From: Leisingera sp. M658
Lineage (GTDB): Bacteria; Pseudomonadota; Alphaproteobacteria; Rhodobacterales; Rhodobacteraceae
DNA length: 64,000 nt
Reading direction: 5' to 3'
Assembly: GCF_025144145.1 (NCBI RefSeq)
Contig: NZ_CP083547.1
Location: 1 to 64,000, forward strand
A program made the position numbers and the translations under genes. Shown here one piece after another: positions 9,264-17,641 of this stretch. The first letter of the stretch is position 1. The number at the start of each line of letters is the position of its first letter. The notes below the pieces were generated by a model, which saw nothing but the letters and a program-made list of their open reading frames with translations, was not told where the DNA came from and searched no databases.

Positions 9264-10301
9264 TTACTGAAACGCTGGCATGACTTCGGCTATGAACCGC
9301 TCAAGCGAGGCTTTCTTGCGCTCGAAACTCATGCTGCTGTCGATCCAGAACGAATATTCATCATAGCCCAAGGCCTCATACTTTCTCAGCCGCTCGATCA
9401 CCGCATCCGGTTCGCCAATCACCAGGTCACGCTCCATTGCCTCAGGCGAGTAGAACGGATGCGCGGCAATCTCCGCATCGCTCAACGGATCAATCAGACC
9501 CTGTGAGACGTCCCGCTTGTTCATGAACCAGGCGCCGAAGTAGTTGTAGAACCGGTTCAGCTCCTCTGCCCCGCGTTTCACATCCGCAGCACTTTCGGCC
9601 ACATAAGTGTGCTGCAGCAGCATGATCCTGGGCCGCGGCACCGCCGGGTGCTTGGCGCAAGCCGCATTGAATTTGCCCATCAGCTCGGCGATCTCGCCGT
9701 CGCCCTGCCACAGCGGCGTCACCTGCACGTTGCAGCCATTGGCCACGGCAAATTCATGGCTGTTGGGATCGCGCGCCGCGACCCAGATCGGCGGGCCGTT
9801 TTCCTGCAACGGCTTGGGCGACGACGTGGTTTTCGGGAAGGAATGAAACTCGCCCTCCTGCGCGTAATCGCCCTGCCACAGCCCCTGCACCGCCGGGATC
9901 AGCTCGCGCATCCGCTGGCCGGCCTCCCAAGCATCCATGCCGGGCAGCATCCGTTCGTATTCATAGGAATAGGCGCCGCGCGCGATGCCCAGATCCAACC
10001 GGCCATTGGTGATGATATCGGTCATCGCCGCCTCACCGGCCAGCCGGATCGGATGCCAGAACGGCGCAATCACCGTGCCGGTGCCCAGACGCACGTTCTT
10101 GGTCTGGCGCGCCACATCCACCAGGTTCAGAAACGGGTTCGGCGCGATGGTGAAATTCATCCCGTGATGCTCACCCGTCCAAACCGCGTGCATGCCGCCG
10201 TCATCGGCGATTTTGCACAGCTGAATGAACTCGTCATAGAGCTGTTTCTGGTCCTGATCGTCCGAAATCCGCTCCATATGCGCAAAAAGCGAAAACTTCA
10301 T
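9264..10301 (-). CDS. luciferase-like (LLM class) flavin-dependent monooxygenase
   Basis: A 345-residue TIM-barrel monooxygenase that uses reduced FMN and O2. Family landmarks: FSLFAHMER start, ADDGGMHAVWTGEHHG, NVRLGTGTVIAPFWHPIRLAGE, NGRLDLGIARGAY and PPIWVAARDP. Its start overlaps the stop of the flavin reductase gene by four bases (ATGA), which strongly suggests that the two proteins form the reductase/oxygenase pair of a two-component system. Neighbours are an alpha/beta hydrolase, a DUF1185 protein and an ALDH. That set resembles flavin-dependent ring-opening pathways (RutA and the bacterial pyridine monooxygenase type). The exact substrate is not visible. Confidence 0.92.
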   Translation of the reverse strand: MKFSLFAHMERISDDQDQKQLYDEFIQLCKIADDGGMHAVWTGEHHGMNFTIAPNPFLNLVDVARQTKNVRLGTGTVIAPFWHPIRLAGEAAMTDIITNGRLDLGIARGAYSYEYERMLPGMDAWEAGQRMRELIPAVQGLWQGDYAQEGEFHSFPKTTSSPKPLQENGPPIWVAARDPNSHEFAVANGCNVQVTPLWQGDGEIAELMGKFNAACAKHPAVPRPRIMLLQHTYVAESAADVKRGAEELNRFYNYFGAWFMNKRDVSQGLIDPLSDAEIAAHPFYSPEAMERDLVIGEPDAVIERLRKYEALGYDEYSFWIDSSMSFERKKASLERFIAEVMPAFQ

Positions 10302-11224
10302 GAGCCGCTGCCCCCTGTCCCCACCGCGCGGACCTGGCCGCGGGTCTGGTTTCCATAATACACCCCGAAATTGCCCATCCGGCTTTCACTGGCGAACCGT
10401 TCCAGCATGACGCAGACCGCCGCATCGGCGATGTCCATCAGCGTGGATTGGGTCAGCGGTGTGAAAACACCCTTGGCCGGTGTGCCGCCGGCCGATTGGC
10501 ACAGAAACGAGATGTGCTGATGTTCGCGCGCTTCGTCTTCGAATACAGAATAGATAAACCCCGGCTCTGCCTCGACGCCGGATTCGGCAATCAGCCGGGC
10601 CAAGGCGGCTGAGGCGCCCTCCTTGCCGACGCGGGTTTCCGGCAGGGCCAGCTTGCCCTGATCATTGCCCATCAGCAGTACCTTGCCCTCGTGTTCGATC
10701 AGGGCCGAGACGATCAGCTTGGCGCCCTGTGCCAGCGCCTCGGCCTCAGCCGCCGCTGTCACATAGGCGCCGCGGGCATAGCCCAACCCCGGTGCAGGCG
10801 AGGTTTCAAACGCCCCGACCCTGCCGATCAGGATAAGGTGGTCGCCTGCCTGGACACGGTTGTGCATCGAACAGTCAAACCAGGCCGAGACACCGTCAAA
10901 CACCGGGCTGCCCACTGGCCCATTGCGCCATTCCACAGCAGCAAAGCGGTCCTCAACAGGCCGTGCAAAGGTGTTGGAGACATCTTTCTGGTCTTCGGCC
11001 AGCACGTTGATGGCAAAGCCGTCCGCCTGCTCAAACGCGGCGTAGTTGCTGGAGGAATTGGCCAGGCACACCAGCACCAAAGGCGGATCCAAAGAGACGG
11101 AGGTAAAGGAATTGGCGGTGAAACCAATGGGATTGCCGCCCTGATCCTGCGCCGTCACCACGGTGACTCCGGTCATGAAGGTGCCAAAGGCATTGCGCAA
11201 GGCGCGCGGGTCGATGTCGCTCAT
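10298..11224 (-). CDS. flavin reductase with C-terminal Nudix-like domain
   Basis: 308 residues in two parts. Residues 1-165 are a flavin reductase (FMN-binding split barrel: MTGVTVVTAQDQGGNPIGFTANSFTSVSLDPPLVL, then GDHLILIGRV), which supplies reduced FMN to a monooxygenase. Residues about 170-290 look like a Nudix fold (LIVSALIEHEGKVLLM, LPETRVGKEGASAALARL), but the signature glutamates of the Nudix box (REUxEExGU) are missing: ARLIAESGV stands in their place. The second domain is therefore probably not a hydrolase and may bind a nucleotide or flavin. It overlaps the hydrolase gene upstream and the monooxygenase gene downstream by four bases each, so it is translationally coupled and part of the same complex or pathway. 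Confidence 0.85.
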   Translation of the reverse strand: MSDIDPRALRNAFGTFMTGVTVVTAQDQGGNPIGFTANSFTSVSLDPPLVLVCLANSSSNYAAFEQADGFAINVLAEDQKDVSNTFARPVEDRFAAVEWRNGPVGSPVFDGVSAWFDCSMHNRVQAGDHLILIGRVGAFETSPAPGLGYARGAYVTAAAEAEALAQGAKLIVSALIEHEGKVLLMGNDQGKLALPETRVGKEGASAALARLIAESGVEAEPGFIYSVFEDEAREHQHISFLCQSAGGTPAKGVFTPLTQSTLMDIADAAVCVMLERFASESRMGNFGVYYGNQTRGQVRAVGTGGSGS

Positions 11225-12036
11225 GTCGGCTCCTTCTCAGTGTTCAGCCAGTCCAGCAGGGCGGCGTTGACCGCGGCGGGGGCGGTCAGGTTGACCATAT
11301 GCCGATGGCCTTCGATGACAACCGCCTGACCTTGCGACGCGGCATCCGCCATGGCCTGCGCCATGTCCGGGGTTGAGTTCGGATCACCATCACCGGTCAG
11401 CGCCAAGAGCGGGCAAGTGATGCCCCCGAACCCGTCGGCATAGGTGCTGTCACCTTGGGCAAAGGCGGTATAGGCGGCAGCGTAGCCCTGAGGGTTCACG
11501 CCCGACAGCCATTCAGCTACCTGCGCCCGCGCAGCCTGGTCCGCAGCAGTATCGCCGAACCAGCGGATCAGCGGTGTTTCCAGATCAAAACTGCCGGCGC
11601 GGATTTCGGCGGCGCGGGCTTCAACCGCAGCCCGTGCCTCCGGCGTGCGCCGGAACACACCGTTCAGCAGCGCCACGCGGGCGGTACCTTCAGGTTGGCA
11701 GACCGCATAGCCGCCGGCAATAAGCGCCCCCATGGAGTGGCCGGCCAGCGACACAGGCCCCAGGCCCATCGCCTGCAGAGCCGAGTGCAGCCAGGCCACA
11801 TAATCCGGCAGTTCAGCGCCATCAGCCAGCGGCGCGCTGCCGCCATGGCCGGGCATGTCCAACGCGATCACCTGATGGGTTTGCGCCAGCGCCTCGATCT
11901 GCGGCGCCCAGGCCGCCGATTGCATGCCGACCCCGTGGATCAGCACCACCGGCGCGCCTTTGCCTATCTCCGGCCCTGCCCGCTGGCAGGTGACAGCCCC
12001 GTAAGGCTCAGACAGCTGCAGGGTTGTCGGCGTCAT
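11221..12036 (-). CDS. alpha/beta-fold hydrolase
   Basis: A 271-residue cytosolic hydrolase. Oxyanion motif VVLIHGVGMQSAAW, nucleophile elbow LAGHSMGALIAGG (Ser), acid region LALTGDGDPNSTPDMAQAM, and a catalytic His in VVIEGHRHMVNL. It is close in style to 3-oxoadipate enol-lactonase and N-formylmaleamate deformylase-like enzymes, so it may cleave an amide, formamide or ester made by the monooxygenase step. It overlaps the DUF1185 gene by 16 residues' worth of sequence in another frame and the flavin reductase gene by four bases. The substrate is inferred only as 'product of the LLM monooxygenase'. Confidence 0.9.
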   Translation of the reverse strand: MTPTTLQLSEPYGAVTCQRAGPEIGKGAPVVLIHGVGMQSAAWAPQIEALAQTHQVIALDMPGHGGSAPLADGAELPDYVAWLHSALQAMGLGPVSLAGHSMGALIAGGYAVCQPEGTARVALLNGVFRRTPEARAAVEARAAEIRAGSFDLETPLIRWFGDTAADQAARAQVAEWLSGVNPQGYAAAYTAFAQGDSTYADGFGGITCPLLALTGDGDPNSTPDMAQAMADAASQGQAVVIEGHRHMVNLTAPAAVNAALLDWLNTEKEPT

Positions 12037-12610
12037 GGCCCAGTTCCTTCAGGTCCTGATAACGGTCGCCAATGCGGTGATGCGGACGGCCGCCGATCGA
12101 GGCACCAAGCGCGATCACGATCTCATCCGGGCCGGGCGCATCGGCCACCGACAGCTGGATGGTCAGGTAATGGCTGCGCCGCCCACCGTCGTTCTTGTCC
12201 ATCAGCGGGATCTGCAGCGAGGCATTTGCAGGCCCGCGGGTGTTGGTGAAGGCGAGATAGGATTTCGCCCCCACCGCCTCGCGGAAGTGGTTGCCGAACC
12301 GCAGGGTATGGATCAGCGCCGAGGCATGCTCCACCTCGCCATTCACCCCGACGATGGCGGATTTGCCGTAGCCCTCAACCTTGTCGCCGCCGCCTGCGGC
12401 CTCAAGGATCATCGCGGTCAGCTTCTCGCCCAGACCCGGTGCACAATCATGGATCGCCGGGCGCAAGTCCTCGGTAAAGCCCTGCCCCGCCCAGGGGTTT
12501 TTGATCACCGCCACCGCGGCAATCATCTTCAGCGGGGTTTCCGCTGCCTTGCCGCCCTCGATCAGGGTCTCTTCGACATGCAGCAGCGTCTTGCGGATTT
12601 CGGCGGGCAT
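12008..12610 (-). CDS. DUF1185 ('amino acid synthesis family') protein
   Basis: 200 residues, recognised as DUF1185 from EIRKTLLHVEETLIEGG, AAVAVIKNPWAGQGFTEDL, SAIVGVNGEVEHASALIHT, FGNHFREAVGAKSYLAFTNTRG and the C-terminal GDRYQDLKELG. The family has known folds but no proven reaction that I can name; the database title 'amino acid synthesis' is not well founded. It is the first gene of the minus-strand operon (start 12610, preceded by a GntR-type palindrome at 12648), so its product probably acts early or is a key pathway enzyme. Its constant company with LLM monooxygenase, flavin reductase and hydrolase here suggests an amide or ring-related catabolic function. Confidence 0.88.
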   Translation of the reverse strand: MPAEIRKTLLHVEETLIEGGKAAETPLKMIAAVAVIKNPWAGQGFTEDLRPAIHDCAPGLGEKLTAMILEAAGGGDKVEGYGKSAIVGVNGEVEHASALIHTLRFGNHFREAVGAKSYLAFTNTRGPANASLQIPLMDKNDGGRRSHYLTIQLSVADAPGPDEIVIALGASIGGRPHHRIGDRYQDLKELGHDADNPAAV

Positions 12611-12647
12611 GGGCGTGTCTTTCGTCAGTGATTCCAGTTAACGTAAT

Positions 12648-12659
12648 ATGGTATACCAT
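12648..12659. promoter_or_regulatory. GntR/FadR-type operator palindrome
   Basis: ATGGTATACCAT is a perfect 12-bp palindrome midway between the divergent DUF1185 operon (start 12610) and the GntR gene (start 12718). TGGTATACCA-like sites are typical of FadR-subfamily GntR repressors. Function inferred. Confidence 0.7.
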
Positions 12660-12717
12660 CAGACAGTATGTCAATGCAGACTTGTTCCGCCCCGGCGGTG
12701 CTGGTATCGGAGGACCC

Positions 12718-13404
12718 ATGAACCGACCCGTGATGAGCAGAATAGACCAACCGCCGCAGACCCTGCGCGACATCGTTCAGGAGCGGATGCGCGAGGCGAT
12801 CATCGCAGGCCAATTCGCCCCCGGCGAGCGGCTGGTAGAGCGCCCCCTGTGCGACCAGCTGGGCGTCAGCCGCACGGTGATCCGGGAAACCATCCGCTAT
12901 CTGGAAGCCGAAGGGCTGGTCGAAATCCTGCCCGGCAAGGGGCCGATTGTGGCACAGCTCAGCTGGGAAGACGCGCGGCAGATCTATGATATCCGCCAGA
13001 TGCTGGAAACCGCCGCCGCCATCGCCTGCGCCCGGAACATGACACCGGAGCTGGCAGAGCAGCTTCAAGCCGCGCAGCACGCCCTGCAGGACGCTGTGGC
13101 GGAGGGCGTGCCCGGCCCCATGCTGCGCGCCACGACAGAATTCTACCGGATCATCTTCGAAGGTGCCGGCCACAGTGTCGCCTGGGAAATCGCCCAGCGT
13201 CTGAACGGCCGCATCAGCCGGCTGCGGGCGGTGACCCTGTCAACCGAAGACCGCCTGAAACCGGGGCCTGCCCATATGCAGGATATCTGCCAGGCCATTG
13301 TTTCCGCCAATGCAAAGGCCGCGCAGGCAGCCATTGAGCAGCACCTCGGCGACGCCAAGCGCACTGCGCAGCGGTTGCTGATGGAAGAAAAGCCGTTCAG
13401 CTGA
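12718..13404 (+). CDS. GntR-family (FadR/FCD) transcriptional regulator
   Basis: A 228-residue repressor with an N-terminal winged helix (LRDIVQERMREAIIAGQFAPGERLVERPLCDQLGVSRTVIRETIRYLEAEGLVEI) and a C-terminal FCD ligand domain. Metal-ligand-type positions lie in RATTEFYRIIFEGAGH and ISANAKAAQAAIEQHL. Start at 12718 because GGAGG is four bases before the ATG and family homology begins there; the in-frame ORF from 12628 runs through the operator. It is divergent from the DUF1185/LLM operon and very likely represses it through the palindrome at 12648. The last eight bases overlap the convergent creatininase gene. Confidence 0.92.
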   Translation: MNRPVMSRIDQPPQTLRDIVQERMREAIIAGQFAPGERLVERPLCDQLGVSRTVIRETIRYLEAEGLVEILPGKGPIVAQLSWEDARQIYDIRQMLETAAAIACARNMTPELAEQLQAAQHALQDAVAEGVPGPMLRATTEFYRIIFEGAGHSVAWEIAQRLNGRISRLRAVTLSTEDRLKPGPAHMQDICQAIVSANAKAAQAAIEQHLGDAKRTAQRLLMEEKPFS

Positions 13405-14149
13405 TCTTCTGTTCAGCCGCCTCGGCAAAGGCCTGGAAGTCCTCGCAAATGCCCCGCGCCGCGGCCTCCAGCAAGCGGGCGCCGTCCTGCGGATTGGCCA
13501 GGGCGGAATGCGAGCCGACACGCCCGTCCGGAAACTCTGCCCTGTGTTCCTCCGGCGGGCCGTGGCGGTCGCCGGCATGGGCCTTGATGAACGCCGGGCT
13601 CAGCTTCTGCGGCGGCTCCGCTGCCTCGCCTGCGGGCAGTTCACCCAGCAGGGCCTGGGTGATGGCAACCTCGGACGGGGTTGCATGCATCCCTTCCCAA
13701 TCGCCATAGAGATCCTTGCGCATTTCGTTGACCTCCTGCGGCTCCCACCAGCTGCGGACCGCCACCCTCCCCGGCGCCAGCTCCTGCGCCGCGCGCTGCA
13801 ACGGCGCCAAATTCGCACCGTGGCCGTTGACGATAAACACCCCCGAAAACCCCTGCACCAGCAGCCCGCGAAAGACGGCGGTCGCATGGGCCTGAAACAA
13901 TTCCTCCGGGATCGAGACAGTGCCGGGAAAAGCAGTGTTGAAGGGCGCCGGGGTATAGGCCAGCGCGGGTGCGACGATCGCATCGCACAAATCAGCCGCC
14001 CGCAGCGCCACCGCCTCGGCGCAGATGGTGTCGGTGACGATCATGCCCATCGGCCCGTGCTGCTCGGTCGAGCCGACCGGCACCATCACCGCCGCCCCCG
14101 CCTTCAGGCGCGCTTCAACCTCTAGCCAGGTCATATGGGCAAGCTGCAT
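13397..14149 (-). CDS. creatininase-family amidohydrolase
   Basis: 250 residues of the creatininase family (creatininase, MftE, formamide hydrolases of riboflavin/F420 synthesis). These are Zn/Mn enzymes that open cyclic or linear amides. Metal-binding motif VGSTEQHGPMGMIVTD (Glu, His, Asp), second ligand in NGHGAN, and the WEPQEVNEM and GWEGMHATPSE segments with the last Glu. Length is normal. It lies between GntR and an XRE-cupin regulator, on the minus strand. It plausibly hydrolyses a ring amide or formamide in the same pathway as the neighbouring LLM operon. The specific substrate is unknown. Confidence 0.9.
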   Translation of the reverse strand: MQLAHMTWLEVEARLKAGAAVMVPVGSTEQHGPMGMIVTDTICAEAVALRAADLCDAIVAPALAYTPAPFNTAFPGTVSIPEELFQAHATAVFRGLLVQGFSGVFIVNGHGANLAPLQRAAQELAPGRVAVRSWWEPQEVNEMRKDLYGDWEGMHATPSEVAITQALLGELPAGEAAEPPQKLSPAFIKAHAGDRHGPPEEHRAEFPDGRVGSHSALANPQDGARLLEAAARGICEDFQAFAEAAEQKIS

Positions 14150-14215
14150 CGTCTTCTCCTGTCATTTCGCCACGCGCAGCTTTTCCTTTGCCCGCAGGCG
14201 GCATAGTCTGTGGCA

Positions 14216-14824
14216 ATGGAAGATTCATCGCCCGCAGACATCAAAAAACCCGCGCTGGACCAGCTGGTCGGCGCCGCGGTCAAGACCCACCGGATGCTGG
14301 CCGGGCTGACGCTGGCCGGACTGTCGGAACGCGCAGGTGTGTCCACTGCGATGATCTCCAAGATCGAGCGCGGCCAGGTTTCGGCCTCGCTCACCACGCT
14401 GGAGGCACTGGCCAATGCCATCGGCGCGCCGCTGATCAATTTCTTTGCCGGCACGGTGGAGCATTCGGACGTGTCCTTTGTTGCCGCGGGCGAAGGTATG
14501 ACGGTGCAGCGCCTGGGCAGCGGCTTTGGCCATACTTACAAGATGATCGGCCGCGCCGAGGCCAGCCATGTAAGTTTCGAGAGCTTTGCCGTCACCCTGG
14601 AACAGCCGCTGAAGCCGCGCCCGCTGTACCGCCACCGGGGGCTGGAGTTCATGCATATCACCAGCGGCGAGATGGTGTTTCAATGCGGCGAGGCCTCATA
14701 TCACATGAAGCCCGGCGACAGCATCAGCTTTGATTCCAGCAACGCCCACGGCCCGGTGGAGCTGAAGACGGACAGGGTGAGTTTCATCACCATGGTCACC
14801 AAGGCCCAATCCAGCGAAGCCTGA
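14216..14824 (+). CDS. XRE-family regulator with C-terminal cupin domain
   Basis: About 202 residues. The N-terminal HTH_3 domain reads LTLAGLSERAGVSTAMISKIERGQVSASLTTLEALANAIG, and the C-terminal cupin_2 domain (about 110-195) has GLEFMHITSGEMVF and MKPGDSISFDSSNAHGPV. Such PuuR-like proteins repress small-molecule catabolic or transport genes and sense the substrate with the cupin. An upstream in-frame GTG at 14210 adds two residues; I use the ATG at 14216. The gene is divergent from the creatininase gene and close to the ABC importer genes, which are its likely targets together with that hydrolase. Confidence 0.9.
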   Translation: MEDSSPADIKKPALDQLVGAAVKTHRMLAGLTLAGLSERAGVSTAMISKIERGQVSASLTTLEALANAIGAPLINFFAGTVEHSDVSFVAAGEGMTVQRLGSGFGHTYKMIGRAEASHVSFESFAVTLEQPLKPRPLYRHRGLEFMHITSGEMVFQCGEASYHMKPGDSISFDSSNAHGPVELKTDRVSFITMVTKAQSSEA

Positions 14825-14860
14825 CCGGAACGCAGCCGCCGGAACGGCTGCGCGATGGGC

Positions 14861-15631
14861 CTACAGCCCCCACTTGGCCTGGGTGGCTTCAAAGAAACCG
14901 GTGGCTTTCTTCACCTTCACCCAGTTGTTCATGTAGTTGATCCAGACCTGATCATCCTGGGGCAGCAACATTGCAATCGGCGTGGGCGCACGCGGGCCGG
15001 TGTCCGGCACCCGGGTCACCGGGAATTTCTCCTCCAGGGTGGAGCCTTCGATGTTGGAGGTGATGAACACATCGGCGCGGCCTGCCAGCACTTCCTGGAA
15101 CCCGCGTGCAGGTGCTTCGACCACCTTGATATCGGCCTCCGGGAACCATTCGCGCGCCAGTTTCTCAAACGTGGTGCCCAGCGTGGTGGCGACCTTCACC
15201 CCCGGCTGGTTGATGGACGCGTAGCCCGAGAAGTTCCCGGCCTTGTCCTTAAGGGTGTACGGGAAGATCTCCACCGCGATATAACTGTCCGAAAAGCCCG
15301 CAACCTTCATCCGCGGCGCCGAGATTGAGGCCGAACCGGTCAGATGGTACTTGCCCGCCACCACGCCATTCACCAGGGTTTTCCAGTCGGCCGGCACAAA
15401 TTCCACCTCAACGCCCAGATCCTTGGCCAGCTCGGCCATGATGTCGATGTCATACCCTTTGTAGCTGTTGGTCGCCGGATCGCGCAGCGTCATCGGGTTC
15501 CAGTCGCCCGTCGTGCCAACCTTCAGCACGCCGCTGTCCAGGATTTCGTGCAGCGCCGATTGCGCCTGCGCTGCCCCGGCCAGCGCCACTGACACTGCGG
15601 CGGCGGCCACCGCCTTTAGAATATGTTTCAT
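14861..15631 (-). CDS. amino-acid-type ABC transporter substrate-binding protein
   Basis: Periplasmic binding protein of 256 residues, SBP_bac_3 family. A signal peptide occupies residues 1-23 ([23 protein letters not shown]). The mature part shows [22 protein letters not shown] and [20 protein letters not shown], typical of polar amino acid and cyclohexadienyl-dehydratase-like binding proteins. The start at 15631 follows GGGGAGA; the longer frame from 15769 is spurious. It is divergent from the ATPase and permease genes, an arrangement with a shared 116-bp promoter region (15632-15747). The ligand is unknown; the neighbouring catabolic genes suggest an organic nitrogen compound. Confidence 0.92.
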   Translation of the reverse strand: MKHILKAVAAAAVSVALAGAAQAQSALHEILDSGVLKVGTTGDWNPMTLRDPATNSYKGYDIDIMAELAKDLGVEVEFVPADWKTLVNGVVAGKYHLTGSASISAPRMKVAGFSDSYIAVEIFPYTLKDKAGNFSGYASINQPGVKVATTLGTTFEKLAREWFPEADIKVVEAPARGFQEVLAGRADVFITSNIEGSTLEEKFPVTRVPDTGPRAPTPIAMLLPQDDQVWINYMNNWVKVKKATGFFEATQAKWGL

Positions 15632-15718
15632 CGGTATCTCCCCGTTGGTGCGTTTTTGGCTGCCTCGGAAAACTAGCAGATTTGATGCTTGATTTAACGG
15701 CAACCGGACCGCTAACCT

Positions 15719-15736
15719 CAAGAAAAATTTTTCTTG
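15719..15736. promoter_or_regulatory. 18-bp perfect palindrome between divergent ABC genes
   Basis: CAAGAAAAATTTTTCTTG at 15719-15736 is a perfect palindrome immediately before the ATPase gene (start 15748) and within the SBP/ATPase divergent region. It is a candidate operator, for example for the XRE-cupin protein. On its own it is too close to the start codon to be a terminator. Confidence 0.55.
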
Positions 15737-15747
15737 GGAAGAAAAAT

Positions 15748-16509
15748 ATGCCAGGGAATGCCCAGCCAACGCCCGAAATCGCCATCGAACTTGCTGGTGT
15801 CAACAAATGGTATGGCACGTTTCATGTGCTGAAGGATATCAGCCTGACGGTGCGGGCCGGTGAAAAAGTTGTGATCTGCGGCCCGTCCGGTTCCGGCAAA
15901 TCCACCGTGGTGCGCTGCATCAACCGGCTGGAGGAGCATCAGAAGGGCATCATCCGGGTCGACGGGACCGAGCTGACCAACGATCCGCAATCCGTGGCCG
16001 CGATCCGGTCCGAAGTCGGCATGGTGTTCCAGCAGTTCAACCTGTTCCCGCATCTGACGGTGCTGGAGAACCTGACACTGGGACCGGTCAAGGCGCGCGG
16101 CCTTTCCAGGGCAGAAGCCGAGGCCAAGGCGATGCACTATCTGGAACGCGTCCACATTCCCGACCAGGCCCGCAAGCGCCCCGGCCAGCTGTCCGGCGGC
16201 CAGCAGCAGCGGGTGGCGATTGCGCGCAGCTTATGCATGGAACCCAAGGTCCTGCTGTTTGACGAGCCGACCTCGGCGCTGGACCCGGAGATGATCTCAG
16301 AAGTCTTGGATGTCATGGCTGAACTGGCGGTGGACGGCATGACCATGGTGGTTGTCACCCACGAGATGGGCTTTGCCCGCAAGGTGGCCGACCAGATGGT
16401 GTTCATGGACGCAGGCGAGATTGTCGAGCAAGGCCCGCCGGAGGAGTTCTTCGGCTCCCCCCGTTCGCCGCGCTGCCAGAAATTCCTGTCGCAGATCCTG
16501 CAGCACTGA
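15748..16509 (+). CDS. amino-acid-type ABC transporter ATP-binding protein
   Basis: ATPase of 253 residues, polar amino acid (GlnQ/HisP) class. Walker A is GPSGSGKST, the Q-loop [18 protein letters not shown], the signature [15 protein letters not shown], Walker [16 protein letters not shown], and the switch His in [11 protein letters not shown]. The start at 15748 ([10 protein letters not shown]) has GGGAAGA upstream. It is followed after 15 bases by the permease gene. It energises import of the ligand bound by the divergent SBP. Confidence 0.95.
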   Translation: MPGNAQPTPEIAIELAGVNKWYGTFHVLKDISLTVRAGEKVVICGPSGSGKSTVVRCINRLEEHQKGIIRVDGTELTNDPQSVAAIRSEVGMVFQQFNLFPHLTVLENLTLGPVKARGLSRAEAEAKAMHYLERVHIPDQARKRPGQLSGGQQQRVAIARSLCMEPKVLLFDEPTSALDPEMISEVLDVMAELAVDGMTMVVVTHEMGFARKVADQMVFMDAGEIVEQGPPEEFFGSPRSPRCQKFLSQILQH

Positions 16510-16524
16510 CCGGAAGGATCAAGT

Positions 16525-17286
16525 ATGAAAAAGACCCTGATCCTATTGCTGCCGCTGCTGGCGCTTGCAGGTTGCTCCAGCTCCTCGACCTGGGGCTGGT
16601 ATGTCATCAACCCGATGACCGCCAGCGGCTGGGTGAACGTGAAATTCCTGATCTCAGGCATGGGCGACACCATCCTGATCTCGGTGATTGCCGCCGCGAT
16701 CTCCATCGGTCTTGGCCTGATCGTTGCCCTGCCCGGCCTCGCCAAAAGCCGCGGCTGGCGGATGGTGAACCGGGTCTATGTAGAGCTTGTCCGCTCGATC
16801 CCGCTGCTGCCGATGCTGTTCTGGGTGTTCTACGGCTTGCCGATCATCTTCCGCGAAATGGGGATGAACGTGCCGATTGATCCGTTCTGGGGCGCCATCA
16901 TCACCCTGGCGCTGTCCGACAGCGCCTTTACCGCCGAGATTTACCGTGCCGGTATCCAATCGATTGCCAAGGGCCAGACCGAAGCGGCCCAGACCATCGG
17001 CCTCAACTACCCGCAGACGATGCGCTATGTGATCCTGCCGCAGGCAATCCGCCGCATCCTGCCGCCGCTGGCAAACCAGTTCATCTACATCGTCAAGATG
17101 AGCGCCTTTGCCTCCGTCATCGGCATGCAAGAGCTGACCCGCCGCGCCAATGAGCTGGTGGTCAGCGAATACCGGCCGCTGGAAATCTACACCCTGTTGA
17201 TCCTGGAATACCTGGTGCTGGTTCTGATCATCAGCGCCGGCGTGCGCTGGCTGGAACGCCGCATGGGATCGGACGAAAGAGGCTGA
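16525..17286 (+). CDS. amino-acid-type ABC transporter permease with lipoprotein-like N-terminus
   Basis: Inner-membrane permease of 253 residues (HisM/GlnP class) with five or so hydrophobic segments and the EAA loop EAAQTIGLNYPQTMRYVILPQAIRRILP. The only permease gene of this importer, so a homodimer is expected. Its first 17 residues, MKKTLILLLPLLALAGC, form a textbook signal peptide with a lipobox ending at Cys17, followed by SSSSTWGWYVINP. This is odd for a permease but seen now and then in the family. It may act as an extra membrane anchor. It is followed by the CMD-domain gene after ten bases, so transport and catabolism are probably co-transcribed. Confidence 0.92.
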   Translation: MKKTLILLLPLLALAGCSSSSTWGWYVINPMTASGWVNVKFLISGMGDTILISVIAAAISIGLGLIVALPGLAKSRGWRMVNRVYVELVRSIPLLPMLFWVFYGLPIIFREMGMNVPIDPFWGAIITLALSDSAFTAEIYRAGIQSIAKGQTEAAQTIGLNYPQTMRYVILPQAIRRILPPLANQFIYIVKMSAFASVIGMQELTRRANELVVSEYRPLEIYTLLILEYLVLVLIISAGVRWLERRMGSDERG

Positions 17287-17296
17287 GGAGAAACAA

Positions 17297-17641
17297 ATGG
17301 ACTGGAAAACCTTCATGGCCGGGACCGAGGCCGACATCAGCACCTTCTCCAAGGAGGTCCCCGGCACTGTGCGCGGTTTCGCCACCATGGGCCAGGCCGC
17401 CAAGAAAGACGGCGCGCTGAGCGAGAAGACCAAGGAATTCATCGCCCTGGGCATCGCCATCGCCACCCGATGCGACAGCTGCATCGGCTTTCACGTGCGC
17501 TCGCTGGTGCGGCTGGGTGCGACGCGGGAGGAACTCTGCGAAGCGCTGGCCATGGCCACCTATATGGGCGGCGGGCCGTCTTATGCCTACAGCGCCAAGG
17601 CGCTGAAGGCCTTTGACGTGTTCTCAGAGGGGCAGTCATGA
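17297..17641 (+). CDS. carboxymuconolactone decarboxylase (AhpD-like) family protein
   Basis: 114 residues, all-helical CMD domain. The AhpD-type redox/proton-relay signature is complete: TRCDSCIGFHVRSLVRLGAT, i.e. Cys-x2-Cys-x3-His preceded by a Glu further upstream (EFIALGIAIAT). Members act as peroxidases or lactone decarboxylases; the reaction here is open. Its stop overlaps the start of the Rieske oxygenase gene by four bases (ATGA), so it is translationally coupled to that enzyme. It could remove peroxide from uncoupled oxygenase turnover or act on its product. Confidence 0.9.
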   Translation: MDWKTFMAGTEADISTFSKEVPGTVRGFATMGQAAKKDGALSEKTKEFIALGIAIATRCDSCIGFHVRSLVRLGATREELCEALAMATYMGGGPSYAYSAKALKAFDVFSEGQS

